Below are positions 24,588 through 32,449 of a stretch of 64,000 bases of DNA, one piece after another (the stretch's first letter is position 1; each line of letters opens with the position of its first letter). Origin of the DNA: Prauserella cavernicola (lineage in GTDB: Bacteria; Actinomycetota; Actinomycetes; Mycobacteriales; Pseudonocardiaceae). The stretch covers positions 310,001 through 374,000 of the forward strand of contig NZ_JAENJH010000004.1 in NCBI RefSeq assembly GCF_016595675.1, read 5' to 3'. A model generated the notes under the pieces. It searched no databases. It was not told the DNA's origin and worked only from the letters and a program-made list of their open reading frames with translations. Position numbers and translations under genes: made by a program.

Positions 24588-24601
24588 CCGGGCGAGTGGC
24601 C

Positions 24602-24636
24602 GGTCACCGTCCCCGCGGTTCGTGGGGACGGTGACC
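24602..24636 (+). terminator. Hairpin terminator after the HesB-like gene
   Basis: GGTCACCGTCCCC (24602-24614) pairs perfectly with GGGGACGGTGACC (24624-24636) around a nine-base loop. Position 15 bases after the stop codon and stem strength support termination. No T-run follows. Confidence 0.75.
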
Positions 24637-24834
24637 ATCCCAGCCGTGTCGTGTCGCTTGACGGTCCTCAATGGACATCCGGCGTTTCTGCGGGGGTCGA
24701 TCTCCGCGGGCTCCTGATCTCCCCGAGCCCGCCGGTCGTGCTGCCGACCGCCGCCGGGCGCGCCGCTGGGGAGTCGGGCTGAGCGATCCGGGGTATCCAC
24801 CGCGTACCGGACCCGACGCGGAGGGAGGCCGACG

Positions 24835-26019
24835 ATGAAGGCCGTGACCTACCACGGCAAACGGGACGTGCGCGTGCAGGAGGTCCCCGACCCGCGGGTG
24901 CGCGAACCGACCGACGCGGTGATCAGGGTGACCTCGACGGCGATCTGTGGCTCGGACCTGCATCTGTACGAGGTGCTCGGTTCGTTCATGGACCCGGGTG
25001 ACATCCTCGGCCACGAACCCATCGGAATCGTCGAGGATGTCGGCAGTGCGGTGCCGAACCTGGCGAAGGGCGACCGCGTGGTGGTGCCGTTCACCATCTC
25101 GTGCGGCCACTGCTGGTACTGCGACCAGAAGCTCTACACGCAGTGCGAGACCACGCAGGTGCGCGAGCACGGCAAGGGCGCGGCCCTGTTCGGCTACACG
25201 AAGCTGTACGGCCAGGTCCCCGGCGGGCAGGCGGAGCTGTTGCGCGTGCCGCAGGCACACTTCGGCCCGGTCAAGGTTCCGGACGGGCCGCCGGACGAAC
25301 GGTTCCTGTATCTGTCCGATGTGGTCCCGACGGCATGGCAGGCCGTGGAGTACGCCGGTATTCCTCAGGGCGGCAGTGTGACCGTGCTCGGGCTCGGGCC
25401 GATCGGGCAGCTGTCGGCCCGGATCGCCAGGTTCCGCGGCGCGGGCACTGTATTGGGCGTCGATCTCGTCGACGAGCGACTGGAGATGGCGCGGCGGCAC
25501 GGGGTCGACACGATCGATCTGCGTGAGCACAAGCATCTCGCCGACTACGTCCGCGATCGCACCGACGGCAGGGGCACCGACTCGGTGATCGACGCCGTCG
25601 GCATGGAGGCGCACGGCGCTCCGTTCGGCACGCTGGTCCAGCAGTTCGCGAGCCTGCTGCCCAGCCCCGTCGCGGCAAAGGTCACGGAGAAGGCCGGGGT
25701 CGACCGGCTGAGCGCGCTGCACCTCGCGATCGACATCGTGCGCAGGGGCGGCACGATCTCACTGTCCGGTGTGTACGGAGGCATGGTCGACCCCATGCCG
25801 ATGATGACGTTGTTCGACAAGCAGATCCAGCTGCGCATGGGTCAGGCCAACGTGAAGGCGTGGATCGACGACGTCCTGCCGCTGGTCACGGGCGAGGCCG
25901 ATCCGCTGGGCGTCGAGGATCTCGCCACGCACCGGCTCCCGCTGGACGAGGCCGCGCACGGCTACGAGATCTTCCAGAAGAAGCAGGACCGCGCGATCAA
26001 GGTCCTGCTCCAGCCCTAG
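24835..26019 (+). CDS. Zinc-dependent alcohol dehydrogenase (formaldehyde dehydrogenase-like MDR)
   Basis: This 394-residue MDR enzyme has catalytic zinc ligands in STAICGSDLH (Cys ~38) and GHEPIG (His ~62/Glu). Structural zinc cysteines are present in SCGHCWYCDQKLYTQC. The Rossmann loop is VLGLGPIGQLSA. The long insert (DAVGMEAHGAPFGTLVQQ to DRLSALHLAIDIVRRGG) is typical of the glutathione-independent formaldehyde dehydrogenase-like subgroup. ATG start after GGAGGCCGACG. It ends seven bases from the convergent glycerate kinase. The true substrate (short aldehyde or alcohol) is not evident. Confidence 0.92.
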   Translation: MKAVTYHGKRDVRVQEVPDPRVREPTDAVIRVTSTAICGSDLHLYEVLGSFMDPGDILGHEPIGIVEDVGSAVPNLAKGDRVVVPFTISCGHCWYCDQKLYTQCETTQVREHGKGAALFGYTKLYGQVPGGQAELLRVPQAHFGPVKVPDGPPDERFLYLSDVVPTAWQAVEYAGIPQGGSVTVLGLGPIGQLSARIARFRGAGTVLGVDLVDERLEMARRHGVDTIDLREHKHLADYVRDRTDGRGTDSVIDAVGMEAHGAPFGTLVQQFASLLPSPVAAKVTEKAGVDRLSALHLAIDIVRRGGTISLSGVYGGMVDPMPMMTLFDKQIQLRMGQANVKAWIDDVLPLVTGEADPLGVEDLATHRLPLDEAAHGYEIFQKKQDRAIKVLLQP

Positions 26020-26026
26020 TGCGTGG

Positions 26027-27163
26027 TCAGCCCCTGGCCACCAGCCACTGCCTGACCAGCTCGGCGCTCTGCTCGCGCAGCAGCGGATAGGCCTCGCGCT
26101 GGGCGTGTTCCAGCGACGGTGCGTGGTCGATGAGCGCGCGGCTGCCCGCGATGCCCGCGGCGGCGAGGTCATCGTCCGTCAGCGCGACGCGGCCCGCGAT
26201 GGCGAGCACGTCGACGTCGTGCTGCCGCGCCAGCGCGGCGATCCCGGCGGGTGCCTTGCCCGCGAGGCTCTGCTCGTCGAGCGAGCCCTCACCGGTGATC
26301 GCCAGGTCGGCGCCCGGCAGGGCGTCCGCCACGCCGGTGAGCTCGACCACGAGCTCGAAACCGGACTCGGCCGTCGCGTTGAGCGCGGCCATGGCGCCAC
26401 CGGAGACGCCACCGCCCGCGCCCGCGCTGGGCACGTCACCCAGCGCGATGGTGCCCGCGCGCTCGAGCGCCCTCGCCCAGGCACGCAGCGACGCCTCGAG
26501 CTGCTCGACCTCGCGAGGGCTCGCGCCCTTCTGCGGCCCGAACACCGCCGCGGCGCCGTCGGGGCCGAGCAGCGGGTTGGTGACGTCGGTGGCCACGCGC
26601 ACGACCACGTCGCCGAGCTGCTCGCGCACGGCGCTCAGGTCCACGGCGGCGACGGCGCCGAGCGGCCCGCCACCGAACTCGAACGGCCGGTCGTCGGTGT
26701 CGAACAGCATGGCGCCGAGTGCGCGCAGCATGCCGGAGCCGCCGTCGGTGCTGGCCGTGCCGCCGACGGTGAGCACGATGCGCCTGGCGCCGCCCGCGAG
26801 CGCGTGGGCCACCAGTTCGCCGACGCCGTAGGTGTGCGCGGCCAGCGAGACCTCGGGAGAGGGCTGCACGTACTCGATGCCGCACGCGCGCGCCGACTCC
26901 AGGTAGGCGGTGCCGTCGAGCACGACGTACCAGGCGTCGACCTGCTCGGACAGCGGTCCCGTGACGCGCAGGTCCACGCGCTTGCCGCCCGCGGCGAGCA
27001 GGACGTCCAGGGTGCCTTCGCCTCCGTCGGCGACCGGATACTCGACCACCTCGGCGTCGGGCAGCACGTCGCGCACGCCCTCGCCGATGGCCGAGGCCGC
27101 CTCCACCGCTGTGAGGCTGCCCTTGAACTTGTCGGGTGCGATCACCACGCGCATGCAGTTCAT
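26027..27163 (-). CDS. Glycerate kinase
   Basis: Phosphorylates D-glycerate to 2- or 3-phosphoglycerate. 378 residues, matching the GarK/GlxK family. Landmarks are VIAPDKFKGSLTA at the N-terminus, PVADGGEGTLDVL, TVGGTASTDGGSG, FGPQKGAS and ITGEGSLDEQSL-KAP. The ATG at 27163 overlaps the stop of the upstream 2-hydroxyacid dehydrogenase (ATGA), indicating coupling; a second Met lies three codons in. With a D-glycerate/glyoxylate-type dehydrogenase in front, the pair would move hydroxypyruvate or glyoxylate-derived glycerate into glycolysis. Confidence 0.95.
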   Translation of the reverse strand: MNCMRVVIAPDKFKGSLTAVEAASAIGEGVRDVLPDAEVVEYPVADGGEGTLDVLLAAGGKRVDLRVTGPLSEQVDAWYVVLDGTAYLESARACGIEYVQPSPEVSLAAHTYGVGELVAHALAGGARRIVLTVGGTASTDGGSGMLRALGAMLFDTDDRPFEFGGGPLGAVAAVDLSAVREQLGDVVVRVATDVTNPLLGPDGAAAVFGPQKGASPREVEQLEASLRAWARALERAGTIALGDVPSAGAGGGVSGGAMAALNATAESGFELVVELTGVADALPGADLAITGEGSLDEQSLAGKAPAGIAALARQHDVDVLAIAGRVALTDDDLAAAGIAGSRALIDHAPSLEHAQREAYPLLREQSAELVRQWLVARG

Positions 27164-28128
27164 CCCTTCACCGGGGTCAGGGGTTCGTCGCCGGCGAGCA
27201 CGGCGGCGGCGTTGCGGGCCGCGAGCACGGCCATGGCGGTGCGGGTCTCGGCCGTCGCCGAGCCGAGGTGCGGGGCGAGCGCGACGTTGTCGAGCTCCAG
27301 CAGGCCCGGGTGGACGTCGGGCTCGTGCTCGAACACGTCGAGGCCCGCGCCCGCGATGACACCGTTGGCGAGCGCTTCGGCGAGCGCGCCCTCGTCGACG
27401 ACCGGGCCGCGGGTGGTGTTGATCAGGTACGCCGAGCTCTTCATCGCCGCGAGCGCGTCGGCGTCGATCAGGTGCCGGGTCTGCGGCGTGAGCGGGCAGT
27501 GCAGCGACACGATGTCGGCCGTGCGCAGCAGCTCGTCGCCGTCGACGTGGGTGGCGCGCAGCTCGCGCTCCACGTCCTCGGGCGCGCGACGGCGGCCCGA
27601 GTAGACGATGTCCATGCCGAACGCGCGTGCGCGCCGGGCCGTGGCCTGCCCGATCTGGCCGAGTCCGACGATGCCGAGCGTCTTGCCCTGCAGTCCTGAG
27701 CCGAGCATGAAGCCGAGCTGGAACGACCACGGCTCGCGGGCGCGCAGCAGCCGCTCGCCCTCGCCGAGCCTGCGCGTGACGGCGAGCAGGAGCCCGAAGG
27801 CGAGGTCGGCGGTGGCGTCGGTGAGCACGCCGGGGGTGTTGGTGACGACGACGCCGCGGTCGGTGAGCGCGGGCACGTCGATGTTGTCGTAGCCGACGGC
27901 GACGGTCGAGACGACCTTGAGCCGCGCTCCGGCGGCGTCGGCCAGTCCGGCGTCGATCGGGTCCTGCAGTGTGCTGACGATCGCGTCGGCGCCTTCGGCC
28001 GCGCGGTGCAGGTCCTCGACGGGGAGCTGGCGGTCCGGTTCCGGCGACCACACGTCTCCGGCCTCGCGCAGGATCTCCACTGCCGCTTCCGGGATCTTCC
28101 TGGTCACCACGATCCGTGGCCGCGTCAT
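27160..28128 (-). CDS. D-2-hydroxyacid dehydrogenase (glyoxylate/hydroxypyruvate reductase type)
   Basis: 322-residue NAD(P)-dependent D-isomer dehydrogenase. Nucleotide loop GIVGLGQIGQATARRA (GxGxxG) lies near residue 155, INTTRGPVVDEGAL holds the catalytic Arg region, and the Glu and the catalytic His (APHLGSATAET) follow. Coupling to glycerate kinase supports reduction of hydroxypyruvate or glyoxylate to glycerate or glycolate. Upstream lies a repeat block and the divergent pca operon. Confidence 0.93.
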   Translation of the reverse strand: MTRPRIVVTRKIPEAAVEILREAGDVWSPEPDRQLPVEDLHRAAEGADAIVSTLQDPIDAGLADAAGARLKVVSTVAVGYDNIDVPALTDRGVVVTNTPGVLTDATADLAFGLLLAVTRRLGEGERLLRAREPWSFQLGFMLGSGLQGKTLGIVGLGQIGQATARRARAFGMDIVYSGRRRAPEDVERELRATHVDGDELLRTADIVSLHCPLTPQTRHLIDADALAAMKSSAYLINTTRGPVVDEGALAEALANGVIAGAGLDVFEHEPDVHPGLLELDNVALAPHLGSATAETRTAMAVLAARNAAAVLAGDEPLTPVKG

Positions 28129-28149
28129 CCACCACTCCTGTTCATCACT

Positions 28150-28245
28150 GCAGTGAAGGACACCTTACTGGCGGGTTCACCGACGCACCCATGCAGTGAA
28201 GGGCACCTTTACTGCATCCAACGCAGTAAAGGTGCCCTTCACTGC
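28150..28245. repeat. Perfect 23-bp inverted repeat with a partial extra copy
   Basis: GCAGTGAAGGGCACCTTTACTGC region: arm 1 at 28193-28215 and its exact reverse complement at 28223-28245, with a 7-base spacer. A near-copy of the same sequence (one substitution, one deleted T) lies at 28150-28170 in the direct orientation. Each arm is itself an imperfect palindrome (AGTxAAGG..CCTTxACT). It lies between two divergent genes, so it is not a simple terminator; a dispersed intergenic element or regulatory site is possible. Confidence 0.9.
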
Positions 28246-28271
28246 GTTGACGCGGGCGGGATGAGGCGGAT

Positions 28272-28290
28272 AAGTTCATATGTAGAACTT
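28272..28290. promoter_or_regulatory. Candidate operator of the pca regulator
   Basis: AAGTTC-ATATGTA-GAACTT is a perfect 6-bp inverted repeat with a 7-bp AT-rich spacer, 34 bases upstream of the chosen pcaI start. IclR-type regulators commonly bind pseudo-palindromes of this size near the promoter of aromatic-degradation operons, and an IclR gene closes this operon (34975). Activation or repression cannot be told from sequence. Confidence 0.65.
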
Positions 28291-28323
28291 GTGTGCGTAA
28301 TGCGAACATCGAGGTGTGGCAAC

Positions 28324-29145
28324 GTGGCAGAGATCGTTTCGCTGGCCGAGGGGGTCGGCAGGCTCGTGCACGACGGCGACGTGGTCGCCATGGAGGGATT
28401 CACGCATCTGATCCCGCACGCGGCGGGCCAGGAGATCATCCGCCAGCGGCGCAAGGACCTCACGCTGGTGCGGATGACGCCCGACATCGTCTACGACCAG
28501 CTCATCGGCGCCGGGTGCGCGCGCAAGCTGATCTTCTCGTGGGGCGGCAACCCCGGAGTCGGCTCGCTGCACCGGTTCCGCGACGCCGTGCAGAACGAGT
28601 GGCCGGTGCCTCTGGAGATCGAGGAGCACAGCCACGCGGGCATGGCCAACCGCTACGTCGCGGGTGCCTCGGGGCTGCCGTTCGCGGTGCTGCGCGGCTA
28701 CTCCGGCACGGATCTGCCCAAGCACACCGACACGATCAAGCAGATCACGTGTCCCTTCACCGGTGAGCAGCTCGCCGCGGTTCCCGCGCTGAACCCCGAC
28801 GTCTCGGTCATCCACGCGCAGCGGGCCGATCGTGCGGGCAACGTGCAGATGTGGGGGCTGGTGGGCGTGCAGAAGGAAGCCGTCCTCGCCGCCAAGCGCA
28901 GCCTGGTGACCGTCGAGGAGGTCGTCGACGAGCTGGAGCCGGTCCCGGGTCAGGTGATCCTGCCGAGCTGGGCCGTCACGTGCGTCGCCGAGGCGCCGCA
29001 CGGCGCCCACCCCTCGTACGCGCAGGGCTACTACGACCGCGACAACGCCTACTACGAGGAATGGGATTCCATTGGGCGGAAGAGGGACTCGTTCGAGGAC
29101 TGGCTCCGCGAGAAGGTGTTCGACATGGAGGTGACGGACAAGTGA
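28324..29145 (+). CDS. pcaI: 3-oxoadipate CoA-transferase subunit A
   Basis: First gene of the protocatechuate operon. Family I CoA-transferase alpha subunit (273 residues) that, with PcaJ, moves CoA from succinyl-CoA to 3-oxoadipate. LVHDGDVVAMEGFTHLIPHAAGQ and SHAGMANRYVAGASGLPF are family blocks; the glycine-rich nucleotide-binding loop is in WGGNPGVGSL. The GTG at 28324 has GAGGTG upstream. An ATG eight codons earlier (28300) is in frame and cannot be excluded. The stop overlaps the pcaJ GTG (GTGA). Confidence 0.9.
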   Translation: MAEIVSLAEGVGRLVHDGDVVAMEGFTHLIPHAAGQEIIRQRRKDLTLVRMTPDIVYDQLIGAGCARKLIFSWGGNPGVGSLHRFRDAVQNEWPVPLEIEEHSHAGMANRYVAGASGLPFAVLRGYSGTDLPKHTDTIKQITCPFTGEQLAAVPALNPDVSVIHAQRADRAGNVQMWGLVGVQKEAVLAAKRSLVTVEEVVDELEPVPGQVILPSWAVTCVAEAPHGAHPSYAQGYYDRDNAYYEEWDSIGRKRDSFEDWLREKVFDMEVTDK

Positions 29146-29912
29146 GCACGACGACCGACGCGCAGACCTACACCTCCGACGAGATGATGTCCATCGCCGC
29201 GGCCAGGGCGCTCGGCGCCGGGCAGCGCTGTTTCGTGGGCATCGGCCTTCCCTCCACCGCCGCGAACCTCGCGCGGCGCACGCACGCCCACGACCTCGTG
29301 CTGATCTACGAGTCGGGCACCCTCGGGTCCAAACCGGACCGGCTGCCCGCCTCGATCGGCGACGGCATCCTCGCCGAGACCGCCGACGCCGTGATCGGTG
29401 TGCCCGAGGTGTTCAACTACTGGCTCCAGCCCGGCCGCATCGACGTCGGCTTCCTCGGCGCAGCGCAGCTCGACAAGTTCGGCAACATCAACACCACCGT
29501 GATCGGTGACGACTACGCCAACCCGAAGGTCCGGCTGCCCGGCGCGGGTGGCGCTCCCGAGATCGCCGCGTCGTGCCGCGAGGTGTACGTGGTGGTGCGC
29601 CAGAGCAAGCGCAGCTTCGTCGACAAGGTCGACTTCGTGACCTCGGTGGGCCACGGTTCCGGCAAGGGCGACCGCGAGCGGCTGGGCCTGCCCGGCGCCG
29701 GTCCCACGCTGGTGATCACCGACCTCGGCATCTTCCGTCCCGACCCCGAGACGTGCGAACTGGTGCTCAGCCAGGTGCACCCGGGCGTCGAGGTGGAGCA
29801 GGTGCGCGAGGCGACCGGCTGGGACCTCACGGTCTCACCGGAGCTGTCCCGCACCGACTCGCCGAGCGAGACCGAGCTGGCCACCCTGCGCGCGCTGAAG
29901 GAGGCGAAGTGA
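29142..29912 (+). CDS. pcaJ: 3-oxoadipate CoA-transferase subunit B
   Basis: 256-residue beta subunit of family I CoA-transferase. The catalytic glutamate is in the ESGTLG motif (about residue 64-69), and GIGLPSTAANLA is the usual N-terminal block. The GTG start overlaps the pcaI stop, and the stop overlaps the pcaF start, so subunits and thiolase are made in balance. Assignment to 3-oxoadipate rather than another acid rests on the surrounding pca genes. Confidence 0.92.
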   Translation: MSTTTDAQTYTSDEMMSIAAARALGAGQRCFVGIGLPSTAANLARRTHAHDLVLIYESGTLGSKPDRLPASIGDGILAETADAVIGVPEVFNYWLQPGRIDVGFLGAAQLDKFGNINTTVIGDDYANPKVRLPGAGGAPEIAASCREVYVVVRQSKRSFVDKVDFVTSVGHGSGKGDRERLGLPGAGPTLVITDLGIFRPDPETCELVLSQVHPGVEVEQVREATGWDLTVSPELSRTDSPSETELATLRALKEAK

Positions 29913-31087
29913 CGGGCGACGTCTTCGTGCTCGACGCGGTCCGCACGCCCTTCGGCCGCTACGGCGGCGCGCTGTCCGGCGTGCGGCCCGACGACCTCGC
30001 CGCGCATGTGCTGAGCGCACTCGCACAGCGCGGCGACCTCGACCCCTCCGCCGTCGACGAGGTGCTGCTCGGCGACGCCAACGGCGCCGGCGAGGACAAC
30101 CGCAACGTCGCCCGCATGGCCGCGCTGCTGGCAGGCTGGCCGACGAGCGTGCCCGGCGGCACCGTGAACCGGCTCTGCGGATCGGGGCTCGACGCGGCGA
30201 TACAGGCGAGCCGCACGATCGCGGTCGGCGACGCCTCCGTGGTGGTGGCCGGTGGCGTGGAGTCGATGAGCCGCGCCCCGTGGGTGCTGCCCAAGCCGGG
30301 CAAGGCTTTTCCCAACGGCCACGAGACGATGTACTCCACCACGCTCGGCTGGCGCATGGTGAACCCGGCGATGCCGCGGCAGTGGACGGTCTCGCTCGGG
30401 GAGAGCACCGAGATCCTCGCCGAGCGCTACGGCATCGGCCGCGACGAGCAGGACGAGTTCGCCCTGCGCAGCCATGTCAACGCCGCCACGGCGTGGGACG
30501 CGGGCTTCCACGACGGCCACGTGGTGCCCGTGCCCGGCACCGACCTCGCGCGCGACGAGGGCATCCGGCCCGATTCGAGCCTGGAGAAGCTCGGCAAGCT
30601 CAAGCCCGCTTTCCGTCCACAGGGGACGGTGACGGCCGGGAACTCCTCGCCGCTCAACGACGGAGCGTCGGCGGTGCTGCTGGGCGACCAGGCCGGTGCC
30701 GGCCGGCTCGGCGCGACGCCACTGGCCCGCGTCGCGGGCAGGGGAGCCGCCGGGGTCGACCCGGACGTGTTCGGCATCGGCCCGGTGCGCGCCGCGGAGC
30801 TGGCGTTGCGGCGGGCGGGCATCGGCTGGGCCGACCTGGCCGCGGTGGAGCTCAACGAGGCCTTCGCCGCGCAGTCGCTCGCGTGCCTGGCCGACTGGCC
30901 CGAGCTGGACCCCGCGATCGTCAACGTCAACGGTGGCGCCATCGCCATCGGGCACCCGCTCGGTGCGTCGGGCGGGCGCATCCTCGGCGCGCTGGCGCAC
31001 GAGCTGCGGCGCAGGGGCGGCGGCTGGGGACTGGCCGCCATCTGCATCGGCGTCGGCCAAGGGCTGGCCGTCGTCCTCGAGGCGTGA
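29909..31087 (+). CDS. pcaF: 3-oxoadipyl-CoA thiolase
   Basis: Cleaves 3-oxoadipyl-CoA to succinyl-CoA and acetyl-CoA, the last pathway step. 392 residues. Thiolase residues are intact: Cys in NRLCGSGLDA (about 90), His in GHPLGASGGR (about 350) and the second Cys in AAICIGVGQG near the C-terminus. GTG start overlapping the pcaJ stop. Two residues differ from the common CVGVGQG/CIGGGQG forms without loss of the catalytic Cys. Confidence 0.95.
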   Translation: MTGDVFVLDAVRTPFGRYGGALSGVRPDDLAAHVLSALAQRGDLDPSAVDEVLLGDANGAGEDNRNVARMAALLAGWPTSVPGGTVNRLCGSGLDAAIQASRTIAVGDASVVVAGGVESMSRAPWVLPKPGKAFPNGHETMYSTTLGWRMVNPAMPRQWTVSLGESTEILAERYGIGRDEQDEFALRSHVNAATAWDAGFHDGHVVPVPGTDLARDEGIRPDSSLEKLGKLKPAFRPQGTVTAGNSSPLNDGASAVLLGDQAGAGRLGATPLARVAGRGAAGVDPDVFGIGPVRAAELALRRAGIGWADLAAVELNEAFAAQSLACLADWPELDPAIVNVNGGAIAIGHPLGASGGRILGALAHELRRRGGGWGLAAICIGVGQGLAVVLEA

Positions 31088-31101
31088 ACCAAGGAGGTTT
31101 C

Positions 31102-31839
31102 ATGACCGCGTTGTCGGACTCGGGTCTCATCCTGCCGAGGTACCGGCGGGATCCGGAGGGGACGCACCCTCCGCTGGACTCGCCGGGCTACAAGTCGACC
31201 GGACTGCGGCACCCGAAGCAGCCGCTCGTGCTGCTGCCGCACAAGCTCACCGAGATCACCGGGCCGCTGCTCGGTCCGGGCAGGCTCGGTGAGTTCGACA
31301 ACGACCTGACGCGGCAGCACCCCGAGGAGCCGCAGGGGCAGCGGATCATCGTGCACGGCAGGCTGCTCGACGGCGACGGCCGCCCGGTGCCGAACTCGCT
31401 CGTCGAGCTGTGGCAGGCCAACGCGGGCGGGCGCTACAAGCACGTCTGGGACAACTGGCCCTGCCCGGTGGATCCCAACTTCGACGGTGTCGGCCGCGCG
31501 GTCACCGACAGCGAGGGCCGCTACGAGTTCACCACGATCAAACCCGGCGCCTACCCGTGGAAGAACCACGACAACGCATGGCGGCCCGCGCACATCCACT
31601 TCTCCGTGTTCGGCACCGCGTTCACCCAGCGCCTGGTGACGCAGATGTACTTCCCCGACGACCCGCTGTTCTCCCAGGACCCGATCTTCAACTCGGTGCC
31701 CGACGAGAAGGCGCGCCAGCGCATGGTCTCGCGCTTCGACCTGAGCCGGACGGTGCCCGAGTGGGCGCTGGCTTTCGAGTTCGACATCGTGCTGCGCGGC
31801 AGGGAAGCCACGCCGTTCGAGGACGAGGAGGACGAGTGA
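31102..31839 (+). CDS. pcaH: Protocatechuate 3,4-dioxygenase beta subunit
   Basis: Fe(III) intradiol dioxygenase subunit that binds the metal; opens protocatechuate to 3-carboxy-cis,cis-muconate. 245 residues. Ligands expected at Tyr in GGRYKHVWDN, Tyr in GAYPWKN, and the two His of RPAHIHFSVFG (about residues 160-164) are all present. An excellent AAGGAGG ribosome site lies four bases before the ATG. The C-terminus is acidic (EDEEDE). A 79-base gap before pcaG contains a repeated GAGGAGGACGAG sequence. Confidence 0.95.
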   Translation: MTALSDSGLILPRYRRDPEGTHPPLDSPGYKSTGLRHPKQPLVLLPHKLTEITGPLLGPGRLGEFDNDLTRQHPEEPQGQRIIVHGRLLDGDGRPVPNSLVELWQANAGGRYKHVWDNWPCPVDPNFDGVGRAVTDSEGRYEFTTIKPGAYPWKNHDNAWRPAHIHFSVFGTAFTQRLVTQMYFPDDPLFSQDPIFNSVPDEKARQRMVSRFDLSRTVPEWALAFEFDIVLRGREATPFEDEEDE

Positions 31840-31918
31840 GCGACACTTTCCGCCTTTCGGCTCGCGGAGTCCGACCGGGTGCGGGTGTCCCGCAGAACAC
31901 AGAGGAGGACGAGCACTG

Positions 31919-32449
31919 ATGAGCACTCCTTCGCAGACGGTCGGTCCCTACCTCGGGCTCGGGCTGCCGTGGGACGACGGACCCTCGGTGGTGGACGAGG
32001 GCACGCCGGGCGCGGTGTGGATCCGCGGTGTCGTGTACGACGGTGCGGGCAAGCTGGTGCCCGACGCGTTGATCGAGACGTGGCAGGCCGACGCCGACGG
32101 CCGGTTCGACCACCCCGACGACCCGCGCGGTGCGACGTCCGGGTTCCGCGGTTTCGGCCGCTGTCCCACCAACGACGAGGGCGAGTACGGCATCCGCACC
32201 GTGGTGCCCGGCGCGCTGCCCGGCGAGGCGCCGCACATCAACGTGTCGGTGTTCGCACGCGGGTTGCTGCACCGCGTGGTGACCCGGATCTACTTCCCCG
32301 GCAACGCCGAGGCCAACGCGGCCGACCCGGTGCTCGCCGCGGTTCCCGAGGATCGCAGGGGCACGCTGATCGCCACCGAGTCCGGCGACGGCTACACGTT
32401 CGACGTGCGGCTGCAGGGCGAGGGCGAGACAGTGTTCTTCGATGTCTGA
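31919..32449 (+). CDS. pcaG: Protocatechuate 3,4-dioxygenase alpha subunit
   Basis: 176-residue partner of PcaH. Lacks the iron-binding His-x-His of the beta chain (APHINVSVFARG instead of HIHFS), as expected for the alpha chain. SQTVGPYLGLGL, ALIETWQADADGRFDHP and FGRCPTNDEG are characteristic. ATG with GAGGAGG upstream. The 3' end overlaps the pcaB start by eight bases. Confidence 0.95.
   Translation: MSTPSQTVGPYLGLGLPWDDGPSVVDEGTPGAVWIRGVVYDGAGKLVPDALIETWQADADGRFDHPDDPRGATSGFRGFGRCPTNDEGEYGIRTVVPGALPGEAPHINVSVFARGLLHRVVTRIYFPGNAEANAADPVLAAVPEDRRGTLIATESGDGYTFDVRLQGEGETVFFDV

Noticed and set aside
27160-28135. Glycerate kinase as a 702-residue fusion protein
   Set aside because: The frame stays open upstream of 27163, but that part is a shadow of the 2-hydroxyacid dehydrogenase gene in another frame. 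The ATGA overlap gives the natural start.
28150-28245. Rho-independent terminator
   Set aside because: It lies upstream of both flanking divergent genes, so neither transcript would need to end there.
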